Below are positions 1-7,888 of a stretch of 64,000 bases of DNA, piece after piece. The stretch comes from Amycolatopsis coloradensis (GTDB lineage: Bacteria; Actinomycetota; Actinomycetes; Mycobacteriales; Pseudonocardiaceae), in contig NZ_MQUQ01000015.1 of the NCBI RefSeq assembly GCF_001953865.1, forward strand, positions 542,026 through 606,025. Reading direction: 5' to 3'. The position numbers were made by a program, and so were the translations under genes. The first letter of the stretch is position 1, and each line of letters opens with the position of its first letter. The notes below the pieces were generated by a model, which searched no databases, was not told where the DNA came from, and was given only the letters and a program-made list of their open reading frames with translations.

Positions 1-1
1 G

Positions 2-595
2 CGGCTGCCCGACCTGAACGTGGTCGAGGTCGACGCCGTCGTCCGCGAAGCGCTCGGCCGGACGACGCTGTCGGCGGAATCCGCCGAGATCACCATCACC
101 ACCGATTCGGCCAGCGGGCTGCTCATCGAGGGCGACCGGACGCTGATGGTCACCGCGCTGTCGAACCTGCTGGAGAACGCCGTCGCGTACTCGCCGGCGG
201 GCAGCCCGGTGTCGATCAGCAGGCGGCTGGTCGACGGGAAGGTCGAGATCGCGGTGACCGACCGCGGCATCGGTATCGCCGAGGACGAGCAGCAGCGGGT
301 CTTCGAGCGGTTCTTCCGCTCCGACAAGGCGCGATCGCGGTCGACCGGCGGCACCGGGCTCGGCCTGGCGATCGTCAAGCACGTGGCCGCCAACCACGGC
401 GGTTCGGTCGGCCTTTGGAGCCGTCCGGGCACCGGGTCGACGTTCACCCTGCGGATCCCCGCGCACATCGGTGCCGAACCGGCCGCGGCCGCGAAACAGG
501 CTCCGCCGGCATCCCGGCCGGAGAAGACCCCCGAGCGGACACCCCGTCTCGTGGCAACAGGGCAAGAAAGCCCCGACCATGGAGGAAACCTGTGA
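2..595 (+). CDS. senX3: SenX3-like sensor histidine kinase, C-terminal part
   Basis: Partial gene cut by the left edge; the frame is open from base 2. The visible ~197 residues are the ATP-binding catalytic domain of a histidine kinase: N box around NLLENAVAYS, G1 box DRGIGI, F box ERFF and G2 box GTGLGLAIVKH, followed by a Pro/Ala-rich tail of ~45 residues. The phospho-accepting His domain and any sensor or membrane part lie outside. The stop overlaps the regX3 GTG by four bases (GTGA), implying translational coupling. Naming rests on the RegX3-like partner and the polyphosphatase downstream, the mycobacterial phosphate-sensing arrangement; another OmpR-type kinase cannot be excluded from this fragment alone. 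Confidence 0.85.
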   Translation, partial: RLPDLNVVEVDAVVREALGRTTLSAESAEITITTDSASGLLIEGDRTLMVTALSNLLENAVAYSPAGSPVSISRRLVDGKVEIAVTDRGIGIAEDEQQRVFERFFRSDKARSRSTGGTGLGLAIVKHVAANHGGSVGLWSRPGTGSTFTLRIPAHIGAEPAAAAKQAPPASRPEKTPERTPRLVATGQESPDHGGNL

Positions 596-1281
596 CGAGG
601 GTTCTCATCGTCGAGGACGAAGAGTCGTTCGCCGACCCGCTCGCGTTCTTGCTGCGCAAGGAGGGCTTCACCGCCGCCGTGGCCGGAACGGGACAGCAGG
701 CGCTCGAGGAATTCGACCGCAACGGCGCCGACATCGTCCTGCTCGATCTCATGCTTCCCGGAATGAGCGGGACGGACGTCTGCAAGCAGCTCCGGCAGCG
801 CTCCGCCGTACCGGTGATCATGGTGACCGCGCGCGACAGCGAGATCGACAAGGTCGTCGGGCTGGAACTGGGCGCCGACGACTACGTCACCAAGCCGTAC
901 TCGGCCCGCGAACTCATCGCGCGGGTCCGGGCGGTCCTGCGCCGCGGCGGTGAGCCGGGCTCCGAAGGCGATCTCGCACCCCTCGTGCTGACCGCCGGCC
1001 CGGTGCGGATGGACGTCGAGCGGCACGTGGTGACCGTCGACGGCCAGGAGGTCTCCTTGCCGCTGAAGGAGTTCGACCTGCTCGAGTACCTGCTGCGCAA
1101 CGTGGGCCGCGTGCTCACCCGCGGGCAGCTGATCGACCGGGTGTGGGGCGCGGATTACGTCGGCGACACCAAGACGCTCGACGTCCACGTGAAGCGCCTG
1201 CGGTCGAAGATCGAACCGGACCCGGGATCGCCCCGGCACCTGGTCACGGTGCGTGGCCTCGGCTACAAGTTCGAGACCTGA
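592..1281 (+). CDS. regX3: RegX3-like OmpR/PhoB-family response regulator
   Basis: DNA-binding response regulator of 229 residues, partner of the kinase just upstream. Receiver domain residues ~1-120: acidic pocket E8-D9, phosphorylation site D52 in VLLDLMLPG, switch T79 and K101 in VTKPYSA. A winged-helix DNA-binding domain follows (~130-229), ending in the typical TLDVHVKRLRSKIE and VRGLGYKF. The start chosen is GTG at 592: GGAGGA at 581-586 sits five bases upstream, and longer in-frame starts would run through the kinase gene. The mycobacterial orthologue responds to phosphate limitation, consistent with the exopolyphosphatase gene that follows. Confidence 0.93.
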   Translation: MTRVLIVEDEESFADPLAFLLRKEGFTAAVAGTGQQALEEFDRNGADIVLLDLMLPGMSGTDVCKQLRQRSAVPVIMVTARDSEIDKVVGLELGADDYVTKPYSARELIARVRAVLRRGGEPGSEGDLAPLVLTAGPVRMDVERHVVTVDGQEVSLPLKEFDLLEYLLRNVGRVLTRGQLIDRVWGADYVGDTKTLDVHVKRLRSKIEPDPGSPRHLVTVRGLGYKFET

Positions 1282-1325
1282 TGGCGCTGGTACCCGCCTG
1301 TTGCGATACAGATCACGGTTACGGT

Positions 1326-1355
1326 TTCGTGACCTGACGTGCGGGCGGGTACCGT
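1326..1355 (+). promoter_or_regulatory. Candidate promoter of leaderless ppx
   Basis: TACCGT at 1350-1355 fits an actinobacterial -10 box and ends eight bases before the GTG start, so the message would be nearly or fully leaderless. TTCGTG at 1326-1331 is a weak -35 with an 18-base spacer. The same TACCGT hexamer lies ahead of rex and hemB in this window. Prediction only. Confidence 0.4.
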
Positions 1356-1363
1356 AGACGCTC

Positions 1364-2353
1364 GTGCGCCTTGGGGTACTCGACGTCGGTTCCAACACCG
1401 TCCACCTGCTCGTGGTCGACGCCCACCGTGGCGCCCACCCGACCCCGATGCATTCCGAAAAGGCCGTCCTCCGGCTCGCCGAGCAGATCACCCGCAACGG
1501 CGACCTGAGCCGCGCGGGCGCGGACAGCCTCGTGCGGGCGGTCGATTCGGCGAAGGCGGCGGCCCTGCGGCTCGGCTGCGAAGAGGTCATGGCGTTCGCG
1601 ACCTCGGCGGTCCGCGAGGCCAAGAACGCCCCGAAGGTGCTGTCGAAGGTCCACGATGAGACCGGCGTGGAGCTGAAGGTGCTGTCCGGGGTCGACGAGT
1701 CCCGGCTCACCTTCCTCGCCGTCCGCCGCTGGTTCGGCTGGTCGGCGGGAAAATTGCTGGTGCTCGACATCGGCGGCGGCTCACTGGAAGTCGCGATGGG
1801 CCGCGACGAGGAGCCCGAACTGGCCGAATCCCTCCCGCTGGGCGCGGGGCGGACCACCCGGACGCGGTTCCAGCACGACCCGCCGACCCGCTCCGAACTC
1901 ATCGCGACTTCGGCGTGGCTCGAAGAACAGCTCGCCCCGCTCGCGAAGAAGGTCGCCAAATTGGGTGAACCCGATCGTGTCGTGGCGACGTCGAAGACGT
2001 TCCGGTCACTCGCCAGGCTGACCGGAGCGGCGCCGTCGGCCAGCGGGCCGCACGCGCGCCGTACCCTGACCGACACCGCGTTGCGCCAGCTCATCGCGTT
2101 CATCTCCCGGATGACCGCCCATGACCTGGCACAACTCGAGGGGGTCAGCGCGAGCAGGTCGCATCAGCTGGTGGCGGGCGCGCTCGTCGCCCAAGCCACC
2201 ATGCGGGCGCTTTCCCTGGAAGAACTGGAGATCTGTCCGTGGGCGCTGCGAGAAGGTGTCATCCTGCGACGGCTGGACCATTCGAATGGTGCGGACGAGA
2301 CTGGGGGCGGCAGCGCCCGACTGGACTTCGTCGAAGGAGAACGGGCACGGTGA
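1364..2353 (+). CDS. ppx: Ppx/GppA-family exopolyphosphatase
   Basis: Predicted exopolyphosphatase/guanosine pentaphosphatase of 329 residues, a size close to the short actinobacterial Ppx1 enzymes, with only the ASKHA ATPase-fold core. Phosphate-binding motifs: DVGSNTVHLLV at residues 6-16 and DIGGGSLEVAMG near 135. The family removes orthophosphate from the end of polyphosphate; short actinobacterial members can differ in preference between polyP and pppGpp, and sequence does not decide that. Start GTG 1364 follows a -10-like box directly. Lying behind senX3-regX3, it fits a phosphate-homeostasis role. Confidence 0.88.
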   Translation: MRLGVLDVGSNTVHLLVVDAHRGAHPTPMHSEKAVLRLAEQITRNGDLSRAGADSLVRAVDSAKAAALRLGCEEVMAFATSAVREAKNAPKVLSKVHDETGVELKVLSGVDESRLTFLAVRRWFGWSAGKLLVLDIGGGSLEVAMGRDEEPELAESLPLGAGRTTRTRFQHDPPTRSELIATSAWLEEQLAPLAKKVAKLGEPDRVVATSKTFRSLARLTGAAPSASGPHARRTLTDTALRQLIAFISRMTAHDLAQLEGVSASRSHQLVAGALVAQATMRALSLEELEICPWALREGVILRRLDHSNGADETGGGSARLDFVEGERAR

Positions 2354-2458
2354 AGAGGTGACGGAAATGCGGATGACGGCCGGTAGCGCGCGCGACGCCG
2401 CCGATGCCCCGTCGCGTGCCGGTGCGCAACGGCTGGAGCGCGCATTGGACAGCACGGT

Positions 2459-4066
2459 ATGACGGACGAAACAGAGAGCGGCCCGCCTCAGAAGACCGTG
2501 GCGGAGCTGCTCGCGCAGCACGGAGCCCAGCCCGAAGGCGGGCGTCGCAGGCGACGCCGCGCGGCCGACGACGAGGACGAGGCTCCCGAGCCGCCGCGCG
2601 GCCGACGCGCGCCCTCGGTGAGCGACACCGCGCCGCAGGCGATCATCGACAGGGTGTCCGGCGACACCCCGCCGCCGCCGTCGCGACCGCCACGCCGATC
2701 GCGCCCCCAAGACCCGCCTGATGGGTTCTCGGCGGGAAAAAGCACCTCGAACGCCGGAGCGCGTGCCGTTCCGCCGCCGCAGCAGGACTCCGCGCCGCTG
2801 CCGGTGCCGCCGGACGTCGCGTCCACCCCGACCAGGCAGACCCCGCCGGTGCGCCCGCCGAACCCTGCCCAGCCGCCTCAGGAGTCCGGCCAGTTCGCGC
2901 GCCCCGCCCCGCCGCAGCAGTCGGGCCAGTTCGCCCGGCCGACGCCGCCGCAGGAGCAGAGCGGCTACCAGCAACGCCCGCCGCAACCGCCGCAGCAGTC
3001 GGGCCAGTTCGCCCGGCAGGCCCCGCCGCAGGAACAGTCCGGCTACCAGCAGCGTCCGCCGGATCCCGAAGGACCGCCTCCGCGTGGCCGTCCGCGGCCC
3101 ACGGGCCCGGAGGAGACCCGCGGCGCGGTGCCGCCGGTCCGCCGTCGCCCCGAACCGCCCGCAGGACCCCCGTCCTCGGGACTTTCGGCGAGACTCGACG
3201 GCGGTGCCGACGCCCCGCCCGAGGACGTCCAGGAAGCGCCGGGCCCGATGGCCAGCGGCGCGTTCGCGACCCCGCCCGCGCAGCCGGCGCGCCGCCGCCG
3301 TCCGCCCGCTCGTCCCGTCCAGCCCAAGGCCGAGCCGAGCACCGAGCAGTTCGCGGCGGTCGACGAGGCCGAAGCCGAGGCGGTCGCGCCCGTCGAGCCC
3401 GCGGCGCCGCCCGCCGGGCTCGCCGGATGGCGCAAGCGCAGGCAGAAGGTGCAGTCCGAGGACACCGAGATCGGCGGCATCCCGCCGGTGCCGCCCCCGA
3501 TCGCACCCGTCGAACCGGACGCCGACTCCGAACCGGACCCGTTCGACGCGGGCCCCCCGACCATGGGGCACCCCGCCCCGATGCCGTTCGTGCCGCCGCA
3601 TTCGCTCGACGACCGCGACCGCCGGCCGGACGGCCTCGACGAGTACGAGCGAGAGTTCGCCGACCCGGCGTACCCCGACGGCGGACCGGACTTCGAGCGC
3701 GACGACTACGGCTATCGCGCCGACGAGTACGAAGACGACTACGACGAGCAGGACGCGGACGTCGTCGACGAGGCCGAGCCCGAGGAGCCCGCCGAGAACG
3801 CCTCGCCGGGGAAGCAGTGGCTGGCACTCGCCGGTCAGCTCGCCCTCGGCGTGGTCGGCGGCGCCGGGGTCTGGCTGGGCTTCAACTGGCTGTGGGTGAA
3901 CATCCCCGCCGCCGCGCTGGTCGCCGCGCTGCTGGTGATCGTCGCGCTGGTGTGGATTGTCCGCAAGATCCGCCGGGCCGATGACCTGCAGACCACGGTT
4001 CTCGCGGTGCTGGTCGGACTGGTGGTGACGGTCTCACCGGCCGCACTCCTGCTCGTCGCGCGTTAG
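2459..4066 (+). CDS. Proline-rich protein with C-terminal membrane domain
   Basis: Function unknown; 535 residues. The first ~440 residues are low-complexity, rich in Pro, Gln, Arg and acidic residues, and predicted disordered. They include near-repeats built on QSGQFARPxPPQ and EQSGYQQRPP at roughly residues 141-200, then an acidic Asp/Glu/Tyr-rich stretch. The last ~90 residues hold three hydrophobic helices (LALAGQLALGVVGGAGVWLG, IPAAALVAALLVIVALVWIV, TTVLAVLVGLVVTVSPAALL) separated by a basic KIRRADD turn. The position matches the mycobacterial transmembrane protein Rv0497 after ppx. It is probably a membrane anchor for a long cytoplasmic tail; no enzyme motif is visible. Confidence 0.8.
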   Translation: MTDETESGPPQKTVAELLAQHGAQPEGGRRRRRRAADDEDEAPEPPRGRRAPSVSDTAPQAIIDRVSGDTPPPPSRPPRRSRPQDPPDGFSAGKSTSNAGARAVPPPQQDSAPLPVPPDVASTPTRQTPPVRPPNPAQPPQESGQFARPAPPQQSGQFARPTPPQEQSGYQQRPPQPPQQSGQFARQAPPQEQSGYQQRPPDPEGPPPRGRPRPTGPEETRGAVPPVRRRPEPPAGPPSSGLSARLDGGADAPPEDVQEAPGPMASGAFATPPAQPARRRRPPARPVQPKAEPSTEQFAAVDEAEAEAVAPVEPAAPPAGLAGWRKRRQKVQSEDTEIGGIPPVPPPIAPVEPDADSEPDPFDAGPPTMGHPAPMPFVPPHSLDDRDRRPDGLDEYEREFADPAYPDGGPDFERDDYGYRADEYEDDYDEQDADVVDEAEPEEPAENASPGKQWLALAGQLALGVVGGAGVWLGFNWLWVNIPAAALVAALLVIVALVWIVRKIRRADDLQTTVLAVLVGLVVTVSPAALLLVAR

Positions 4067-4088
4067 CGGCCTCGGGGAGGATGCCGGA

Positions 4089-4886
4089 ATGGCAGCACGC
4101 ATTCCGGTAGGTGTCTCGACCGCGTCCGTCTGGCCCTTGCGGGCGGGCGCGGCCTTCGAGATGGCCGCCGACCTCGGCTACGATGGCGTCGAGGTGATGA
4201 TCTGGGCCGACCCGGTGAGCCAGGACGTCTCCGCGCTGCGCCGCTGGTCGCGCCGGACCGGGGTGCCGGTGCTGTCGATTCACTCGCCGTCGCTGCTGAT
4301 CACCCAGCGCGTGTGGTCGCCGGATCCCGAGGTGCGCCTGCGGATGTCCGTGGACGCGGCACGGGAACTGGGCGCGCGCACGGTCGTCGTGCATCCGCCG
4401 TTCCGGTGGCAGCGGCGCTACGGCGACGCGTTCGGAGACCTCGTCGACGAACTCGAAGAAGAGAGCGGCATCGAGATCGCCGTCGAGAACATGTTCAAGG
4501 TCCGCCCGCCCGGTGGCTCGCGGACGTCGCGCGTGTCGGCCTTCCGTCCCTCGATCGACCCTACGGACGTAGGGTTCCGGCACTACACGCTCGACCTGTC
4601 CCATACAGCGGCGGCCGGGATGGACGCCCTCGCGCTCGCCGAACGGATGGGAAACGGGCTCACGCACGTCCATCTGGCGGACGGCACGGGCCTTCCCAAG
4701 GACGAGCACCTGGTGCCCGGACGCGGGGTCGAACCTTGCGCCGAACTCCTCGAAAAGCTCGTGATCAGCGATTTCGCCGGGCAGATCGTGCTGGAGATCA
4801 ACACCCGCCGTTCGCCGAGCGCGGCGCAGCGGTCGAGAGATCTCGCGGAGTCACTCTTGTTCGCGAGGTTTCACCTCGGTCAGTGA
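4089..4886 (+). CDS. Sugar phosphate isomerase/epimerase-like TIM-barrel protein
   Basis: 265-residue member of the xylose isomerase-like TIM-barrel/AP-endonuclease 2 superfamily, equivalent in position to mycobacterial Rv0498. Strand-end motifs carry the expected metal ligands: SIHSPS, VVVHPPF, IAVENMF (Glu), LDLSHTAAAG (Asp and His), HVHLADG (His) and VLEIN (Glu). The superfamily isomerises sugars or related substrates with divalent metal, but the substrate here is unknown. It starts 22 bases after the preceding membrane-protein gene with GGGAGG upstream, so it is probably in the same operon. Confidence 0.83.
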   Translation: MAARIPVGVSTASVWPLRAGAAFEMAADLGYDGVEVMIWADPVSQDVSALRRWSRRTGVPVLSIHSPSLLITQRVWSPDPEVRLRMSVDAARELGARTVVVHPPFRWQRRYGDAFGDLVDELEEESGIEIAVENMFKVRPPGGSRTSRVSAFRPSIDPTDVGFRHYTLDLSHTAAAGMDALALAERMGNGLTHVHLADGTGLPKDEHLVPGRGVEPCAELLEKLVISDFAGQIVLEINTRRSPSAAQRSRDLAESLLFARFHLGQ

Positions 4887-4959
4887 CAAAGATCGTCTCC
4901 AGGTGCGGAGATTCATTCCTCCCTGCGCCCGAGGCGCTGGTACACGTAAAGTTCCGACC

Positions 4960-5031
4960 GTGAACCAGCTGCGTTTGTTGATCTCCCGCACCCCGATGGA
5001 TCGGCTCGTGGCCTGGGTAAGTGCTCGGTGA
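4960..5031 (+). CDS. Possible 23-residue leader ORF before the thioesterase gene
   Basis: A GTG-initiated frame reading VNQLRLLISRTPMDRLVAWV plus three residues, whose TGA overlaps the GTG of the next gene by four bases, the same GTGA coupling used between real genes here. TACACG at 4941-4946 could be a -10 box placing the transcript start a few bases before this GTG. Nothing beyond this arrangement proves translation. Confidence 0.25.
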   Translation: MNQLRLLISRTPMDRLVAWVSAR

Positions 5032-5858
5032 GCGCGGCCGACGACACGGGCACCTCCTTCGACGCGGCATGCGCGACGCGCTCACTGGGTGACGGCACTT
5101 TCACAGCGGTACTGCGCACGGAATGGTCGATCGGCGGGCATCCGCACGGCGGCTTCCTGATGGCCCTGATGGCGCGGGCCGCCCTCTCACTCCTCCACGA
5201 ACGCGGCGAGCCGCCATCCGAGCCGCTGGCGATCAGCGCGGAGTTCCTGCACCCGCCCGCGGTGGGGCCGGTGCTGCTGCGCACCGACGTCCGGAAGGTC
5301 GGACGGCGCGCCTCGGTCGTCGCGGTCCTGCTGGAGCAGCGGGGCCGCAGCTGCGTCGAGGCCAGGGTGACCACCGGGCGGCTGCCGATGCGGCGGCCGG
5401 AGTGGACCGACGTCCCCGCCATGCCCGCGGAGCCGTCGCCCGGCGCGGTGCCCGTCACCGGTGAGACGTCCGAAGGCATGTTCAACCTGGCGCAGGGCTG
5501 CGAGGTCAGGCTGGATCCGGCGAGCGTCGGCTACCTGCACGGCCGGATCGGCGACCCGCCGAAGATGCGGCTGTGGGTCCGGCCGCGGCACGGTCTGCCG
5601 GATCCGTTCTTCGCTCTGCTCGCGGGGGACGTGAACCCGCCGGTGGTCTACAACCTCGGCCGCGTCGGCTGGTCGCCGACCGTCCAGCTGACCGCGTTGC
5701 TGCGCACCCGGCCCGCGCCCGGCTGGCTGCGGGTGATCGTGCGGTCCCATTCGGTGCAGGAGGCCTGGTTCGATTCGGACGCCGTCGTGGTGGATTCGCA
5801 GGGCAGGCTGGTCTGCCAGGCGCGTCAGCTCGCGCTTGCCCCGGCGCCCGGCGGCTGA
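5028..5858 (+). CDS. Thioesterase-family protein (double hot-dog fold)
   Basis: 276-residue protein resembling the acyl-CoA thioesterase/TesB-like family with two tandem hot-dog domains. Features seen: SIGGHPHGGFLMALMARA, the helix and glycine region of the first hot dog, then SAEFLHPPAVGPVLLRTDVRKVGRR typical of the family's strands, and a second domain from ~residue 150 (YLHGRIGDPPKMRLWVRPR, with PVVYNLGRVGWSPTVQLT). The family hydrolyses acyl-CoA thioesters; the acyl substrate is unknown. It occupies the place of mycobacterial Rv0499 next to proC. No good ribosome-binding site precedes GTG 5028, which may instead be coupled to the short ORF in front. Confidence 0.78.
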   Translation: MSAADDTGTSFDAACATRSLGDGTFTAVLRTEWSIGGHPHGGFLMALMARAALSLLHERGEPPSEPLAISAEFLHPPAVGPVLLRTDVRKVGRRASVVAVLLEQRGRSCVEARVTTGRLPMRRPEWTDVPAMPAEPSPGAVPVTGETSEGMFNLAQGCEVRLDPASVGYLHGRIGDPPKMRLWVRPRHGLPDPFFALLAGDVNPPVVYNLGRVGWSPTVQLTALLRTRPAPGWLRVIVRSHSVQEAWFDSDAVVVDSQGRLVCQARQLALAPAPGG

Positions 5859-5960
5859 CGGCGGTTTGGCACGCTGAACCGGCCATGAGCGAGCCTGCGA
5901 GGAATCATCGGCACAGTGTCCGCTCATGCGACGCGAAGTGACCCAGTACGAGGAGTAAGC

Positions 5961-6776
5961 ATGAGTGTGATCGCGGTTCTGGGTGCCGGGAAGATCGGGG
6001 AGGCCCTGCTCTCGGGCCTGCTGCACGGCGGGCACAGCCCCGATGACCTGCTCTTCACCGAGCGGTATCCGGCGCGCGCGGCCGAACTGACCGAGCGCCA
6101 CGGCGTCCAGGGGGTCACCGTCGCCGACGCCGCGCGCCGGGCCGACGTGCTGGTCGTCGCGGTCAAACCGCAGGACATCGACCCGGTCCTCGCCGACCTT
6201 TCGCCGTTGCTCGGCAAGGAGTCGCTGGTGGTCTCGCTGTGCGCGGGCCTGCCGACCGCCCTGTACGAGCGCAGGCTGGCCGAGGGCGTCCCGGTGGTGC
6301 GGGTCATGCCGAACACCCCGATGCTCGTCGGAGAGGCGATGAGCGCGGTCTCCGCGGGGGCGCACGCGACCGCGGAGCACATCGCGCTGGTGAAGGAGCT
6401 GCTCTCGCACGTCGGGCAGGTCGTCGAGGTGCCGGAGTCGCAGCAGGACGCCGTCACGGCACTGTCCGGGTCCGGGCCGGCGTACTTCTTCTACCTGGTC
6501 GAGGCCATGATCGACGCCGGGATCCTGCTCGGCCTTCCCCGCGCGCTCGCCGGGCAGCTGATCATCCAGTCGGCGGTCGGGGCGGCGAAGATGCTCGCGG
6601 AGTCCGACGAGCACCCGGTGCTGCTGCGCGAAGCCGTCACTTCACCGGCCGGAACTACCATCAACGCCATCCGCGAACTCGAGAAGCACGGCGTCCGCGC
6701 GGCGCTGCTCGCCGCCATCGAGGCCGCGAAGGACCGCTCGACCGAACTGGGCGTCGCTCACGAACCTCGCGATTAG
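5961..6776 (+). CDS. proC: Pyrroline-5-carboxylate reductase
   Basis: Last step of proline synthesis: NAD(P)H-dependent reduction of 1-pyrroline-5-carboxylate. 271 residues, normal for the family. N-terminal Rossmann motif VLGAGKIGEALL at residues 5-16; the family signature near residue 170 reads ALSGSGPAYFFYLVEAM, followed by the C-terminal dimer helices with TSPAGTTINAIRELEKHGVRAA. ATG 5961 was chosen over the in-frame start 45 bases upstream because GAGGAG at 5950-5955 lies five bases before it and the Rossmann strand begins right after. The last base of its TAG stop is the first base of a dispersed repeat (see 6776-6790). Confidence 0.95.
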   Translation: MSVIAVLGAGKIGEALLSGLLHGGHSPDDLLFTERYPARAAELTERHGVQGVTVADAARRADVLVVAVKPQDIDPVLADLSPLLGKESLVVSLCAGLPTALYERRLAEGVPVVRVMPNTPMLVGEAMSAVSAGAHATAEHIALVKELLSHVGQVVEVPESQQDAVTALSGSGPAYFFYLVEAMIDAGILLGLPRALAGQLIIQSAVGAAKMLAESDEHPVLLREAVTSPAGTTINAIRELEKHGVRAALLAAIEAAKDRSTELGVAHEPRD

Positions 6777-6790
6777 TCCTCTGGTGGCGG
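6776..6790 (+). repeat. Dispersed palindrome family A, single half-copy
   Basis: GTCCTCTGGTGGCGG, one arm of the family A repeat found also at 6953, 10039, 28663, 29456, 39929 and 51067. No matching second arm follows here. The arm begins on the last base of the proC stop codon. Confidence 0.55.
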
Positions 6791-6837
6791 TCGTGAGCCG
6801 GGGCCGAATCGGTGGTTTCGCGTGCTTGGTGGGACGG

Positions 6838-7124
6838 CACGTGTGATCCGACGGACGACACGCGTGACTGGATGGACGACACGCGTGCGCAATGGTCCCG
6901 CCGCGAGTCGTCCGGCTGGACACGTGTGTCGTCCAACCTCGCAAGTAGTCGCCTGGTTGCGGTAGTTCACCGGCGAACTACCGCAACCAGAGGACGAAAC
7001 GCGTAGTCGGACAGGCCCATCTCGGTGACTCGCGTCGCTTTAGCCACACGTGTCCCGCTACTCTCAGGAGAGCACGTGCGTGTCGATACCACAGGTGGGG
7101 AAGCCGCGTGGCGCGACACGTGTC
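6838..7124. repeat. Cluster of ACACGTGT/ACACGCGTG motifs in a gene-free gap
   Basis: The 365-base gap between proC and the HTH gene holds no coding sequence. It carries CACGTGT at 6838; two identical 14-mers GGACGACACGCGTG at 6853-6866 and 6874-6887, 21 bases apart; an inverted near-copy CACGTGTGTCGTCC at 6921-6934; ACACGTGT at 7046-7053; CACGTG at 7073-7078; and the perfect palindrome GACACGTGTC at 7115-7124. The second 14-mer and the inverted copy could also pair as a hairpin (terminator of proC). Confidence 0.5.
6953..6990. repeat. Family A palindrome
   Basis: Arms CTGGTTGCGGTAGTTC (6953-6968) and its exact complement (6975-6990) enclose a six-base loop. The left flank is CGCAAGTAGTCGC and the right flank AGGACGAAACGCG, matching other family members except that the left flank carries GTCGC where others have GTCCT. 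Confidence 0.75.
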
Positions 7125-7141
7125 GAAGGGCACGGTGAATC

Positions 7142-7357
7142 ATGCCGTCGAACAAGAAGGATGATCTGCCCTCAGTGGGTCAGGTCCAGTTTCTGACGGT
7201 CGCCGAGGTGGCCACGCTGATGCGGGTCTCCAAGATGACCGTCTATCGCCTCGTTCACTCGGGCGAGTTGCCCGCGGTGCGCGTGGGGAAGTCGTTCAGA
7301 GTGCCCGAAAAGGCCGTTCACGAATATCTGCAAGGCGCGTACTTCGACGTGGGCTGA
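7142..7357 (+). CDS. Excisionase-like (MerR-type HTH) DNA-binding protein
   Basis: 71-residue DNA-binding protein with one winged-helix domain: LTVAEVATLMRVSKMTVYRL (residues 18-37), then HSGELPAVRVGKSFRVPEKAVHEYL. This is the excisionase/BldC-type HTH_17 fold. It is the positional equivalent of mycobacterial Rv0500A between proC and the bS22 gene, which argues for a conserved housekeeping regulator and not a phage excisionase; no integrase is nearby. Targets are unknown. Upstream lies an unusual array of CACGTG-type palindromes that might include its own operators (inference). ATG 7142 lacks a strong Shine-Dalgarno. Confidence 0.9.
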   Translation: MPSNKKDDLPSVGQVQFLTVAEVATLMRVSKMTVYRLVHSGELPAVRVGKSFRVPEKAVHEYLQGAYFDVG

Positions 7358-7502
7358 GGCTCGCTTCGCGGAGCACAGTATGCCCGCCGGAGGGCGTCTT
7401 CCGGGGCGCGAGTACCCTGGAAGACCGCTCGTGCCTGTGCGCTCCACCCGTTGGACGCTGCGCCGGGCAGCGTGACCGACGACGAAGGAAGGAGCGCTCA
7501 CG

Positions 7503-7604
7503 ATGGGCTCTGTGATCAAGAAGCGCCGTAAGCGCATGTCGAAGAAGAAGCACCGCAAGTTGCTGCGCCGGACGCGTGTTCAGCGTAGGAAGGCCGGCAA
7601 GTAA
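7503..7604 (+). CDS. 30S ribosomal protein bS22 (AURKAIP1/COX24-type)
   Basis: 33-residue, extremely basic protein beginning MGSVIKKRRKRMSKKKHRKL and ending in RRKAGK, the conserved actinobacterial small-subunit protein bS22 (equivalent of Rv0500B). A strong Shine-Dalgarno, GAAGGAAGGAG, lies upstream of ATG 7503. Its position after the small HTH gene and before the galE2-like gene is conserved in mycobacteria. A strong terminator follows 12 bases after the stop. Confidence 0.95.
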   Translation: MGSVIKKRRKRMSKKKHRKLLRRTRVQRRKAGK

Positions 7605-7616
7605 GACACAGCCGGT

Positions 7617-7649
7617 GAGTGGCCCGTCCAGTTTCTGGACGGGCCACTC
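7617..7649 (+). terminator. Rho-independent-type hairpin after bS22
   Basis: Perfect 14-base arms GAGTGGCCCGTCCA (7617-7630) and complement (7636-7649) around the loop GTTTC, starting 12 bases after the bS22 stop. No U-tract follows, as is usual in GC-rich actinobacteria. The remaining ~240 bases to the next gene hold no recognisable gene. Confidence 0.85.
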
Positions 7650-7888
7650 CCATTTGGTGGGCGAGGTCAGTTCATTCGAGTGAGAAGTGAATCCCCTCTG
7701 CGAGCGCCTGGTTAATAGCATGTAAGCGCTGACTCGACTACCCCTAATGAGCGGTAACATCTCAAGGGCACCCGCGCGATGCTTCCCCATGAGTGCAGGT
7801 TCGCGCACACTGGTAGATCAAGTTTCGCTCAAGGTCATCAGGACCCCGTGATCGAAGTCCGAGAACCGACCAAACCGCAGGGAGTCCT

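Noticed and set aside
2006..3601. 531-codon minus-strand frame over the Pro-rich membrane protein gene
   Set aside because: Arg-rich shadow frame; the plus-strand product has plausible helices and conserved position.
6777..7141. Short open frames on both strands in the proC-HTH gap
   Set aside because: They run through inverted repeats and encode mirror-image Arg/Thr-rich peptides; no start signals.
7142..7357. Reading the excisionase-like gene as part of a prophage or integrative element
   Set aside because: No integrase, attachment repeats or phage genes nearby, and the gene is at its conserved mycobacterial position.
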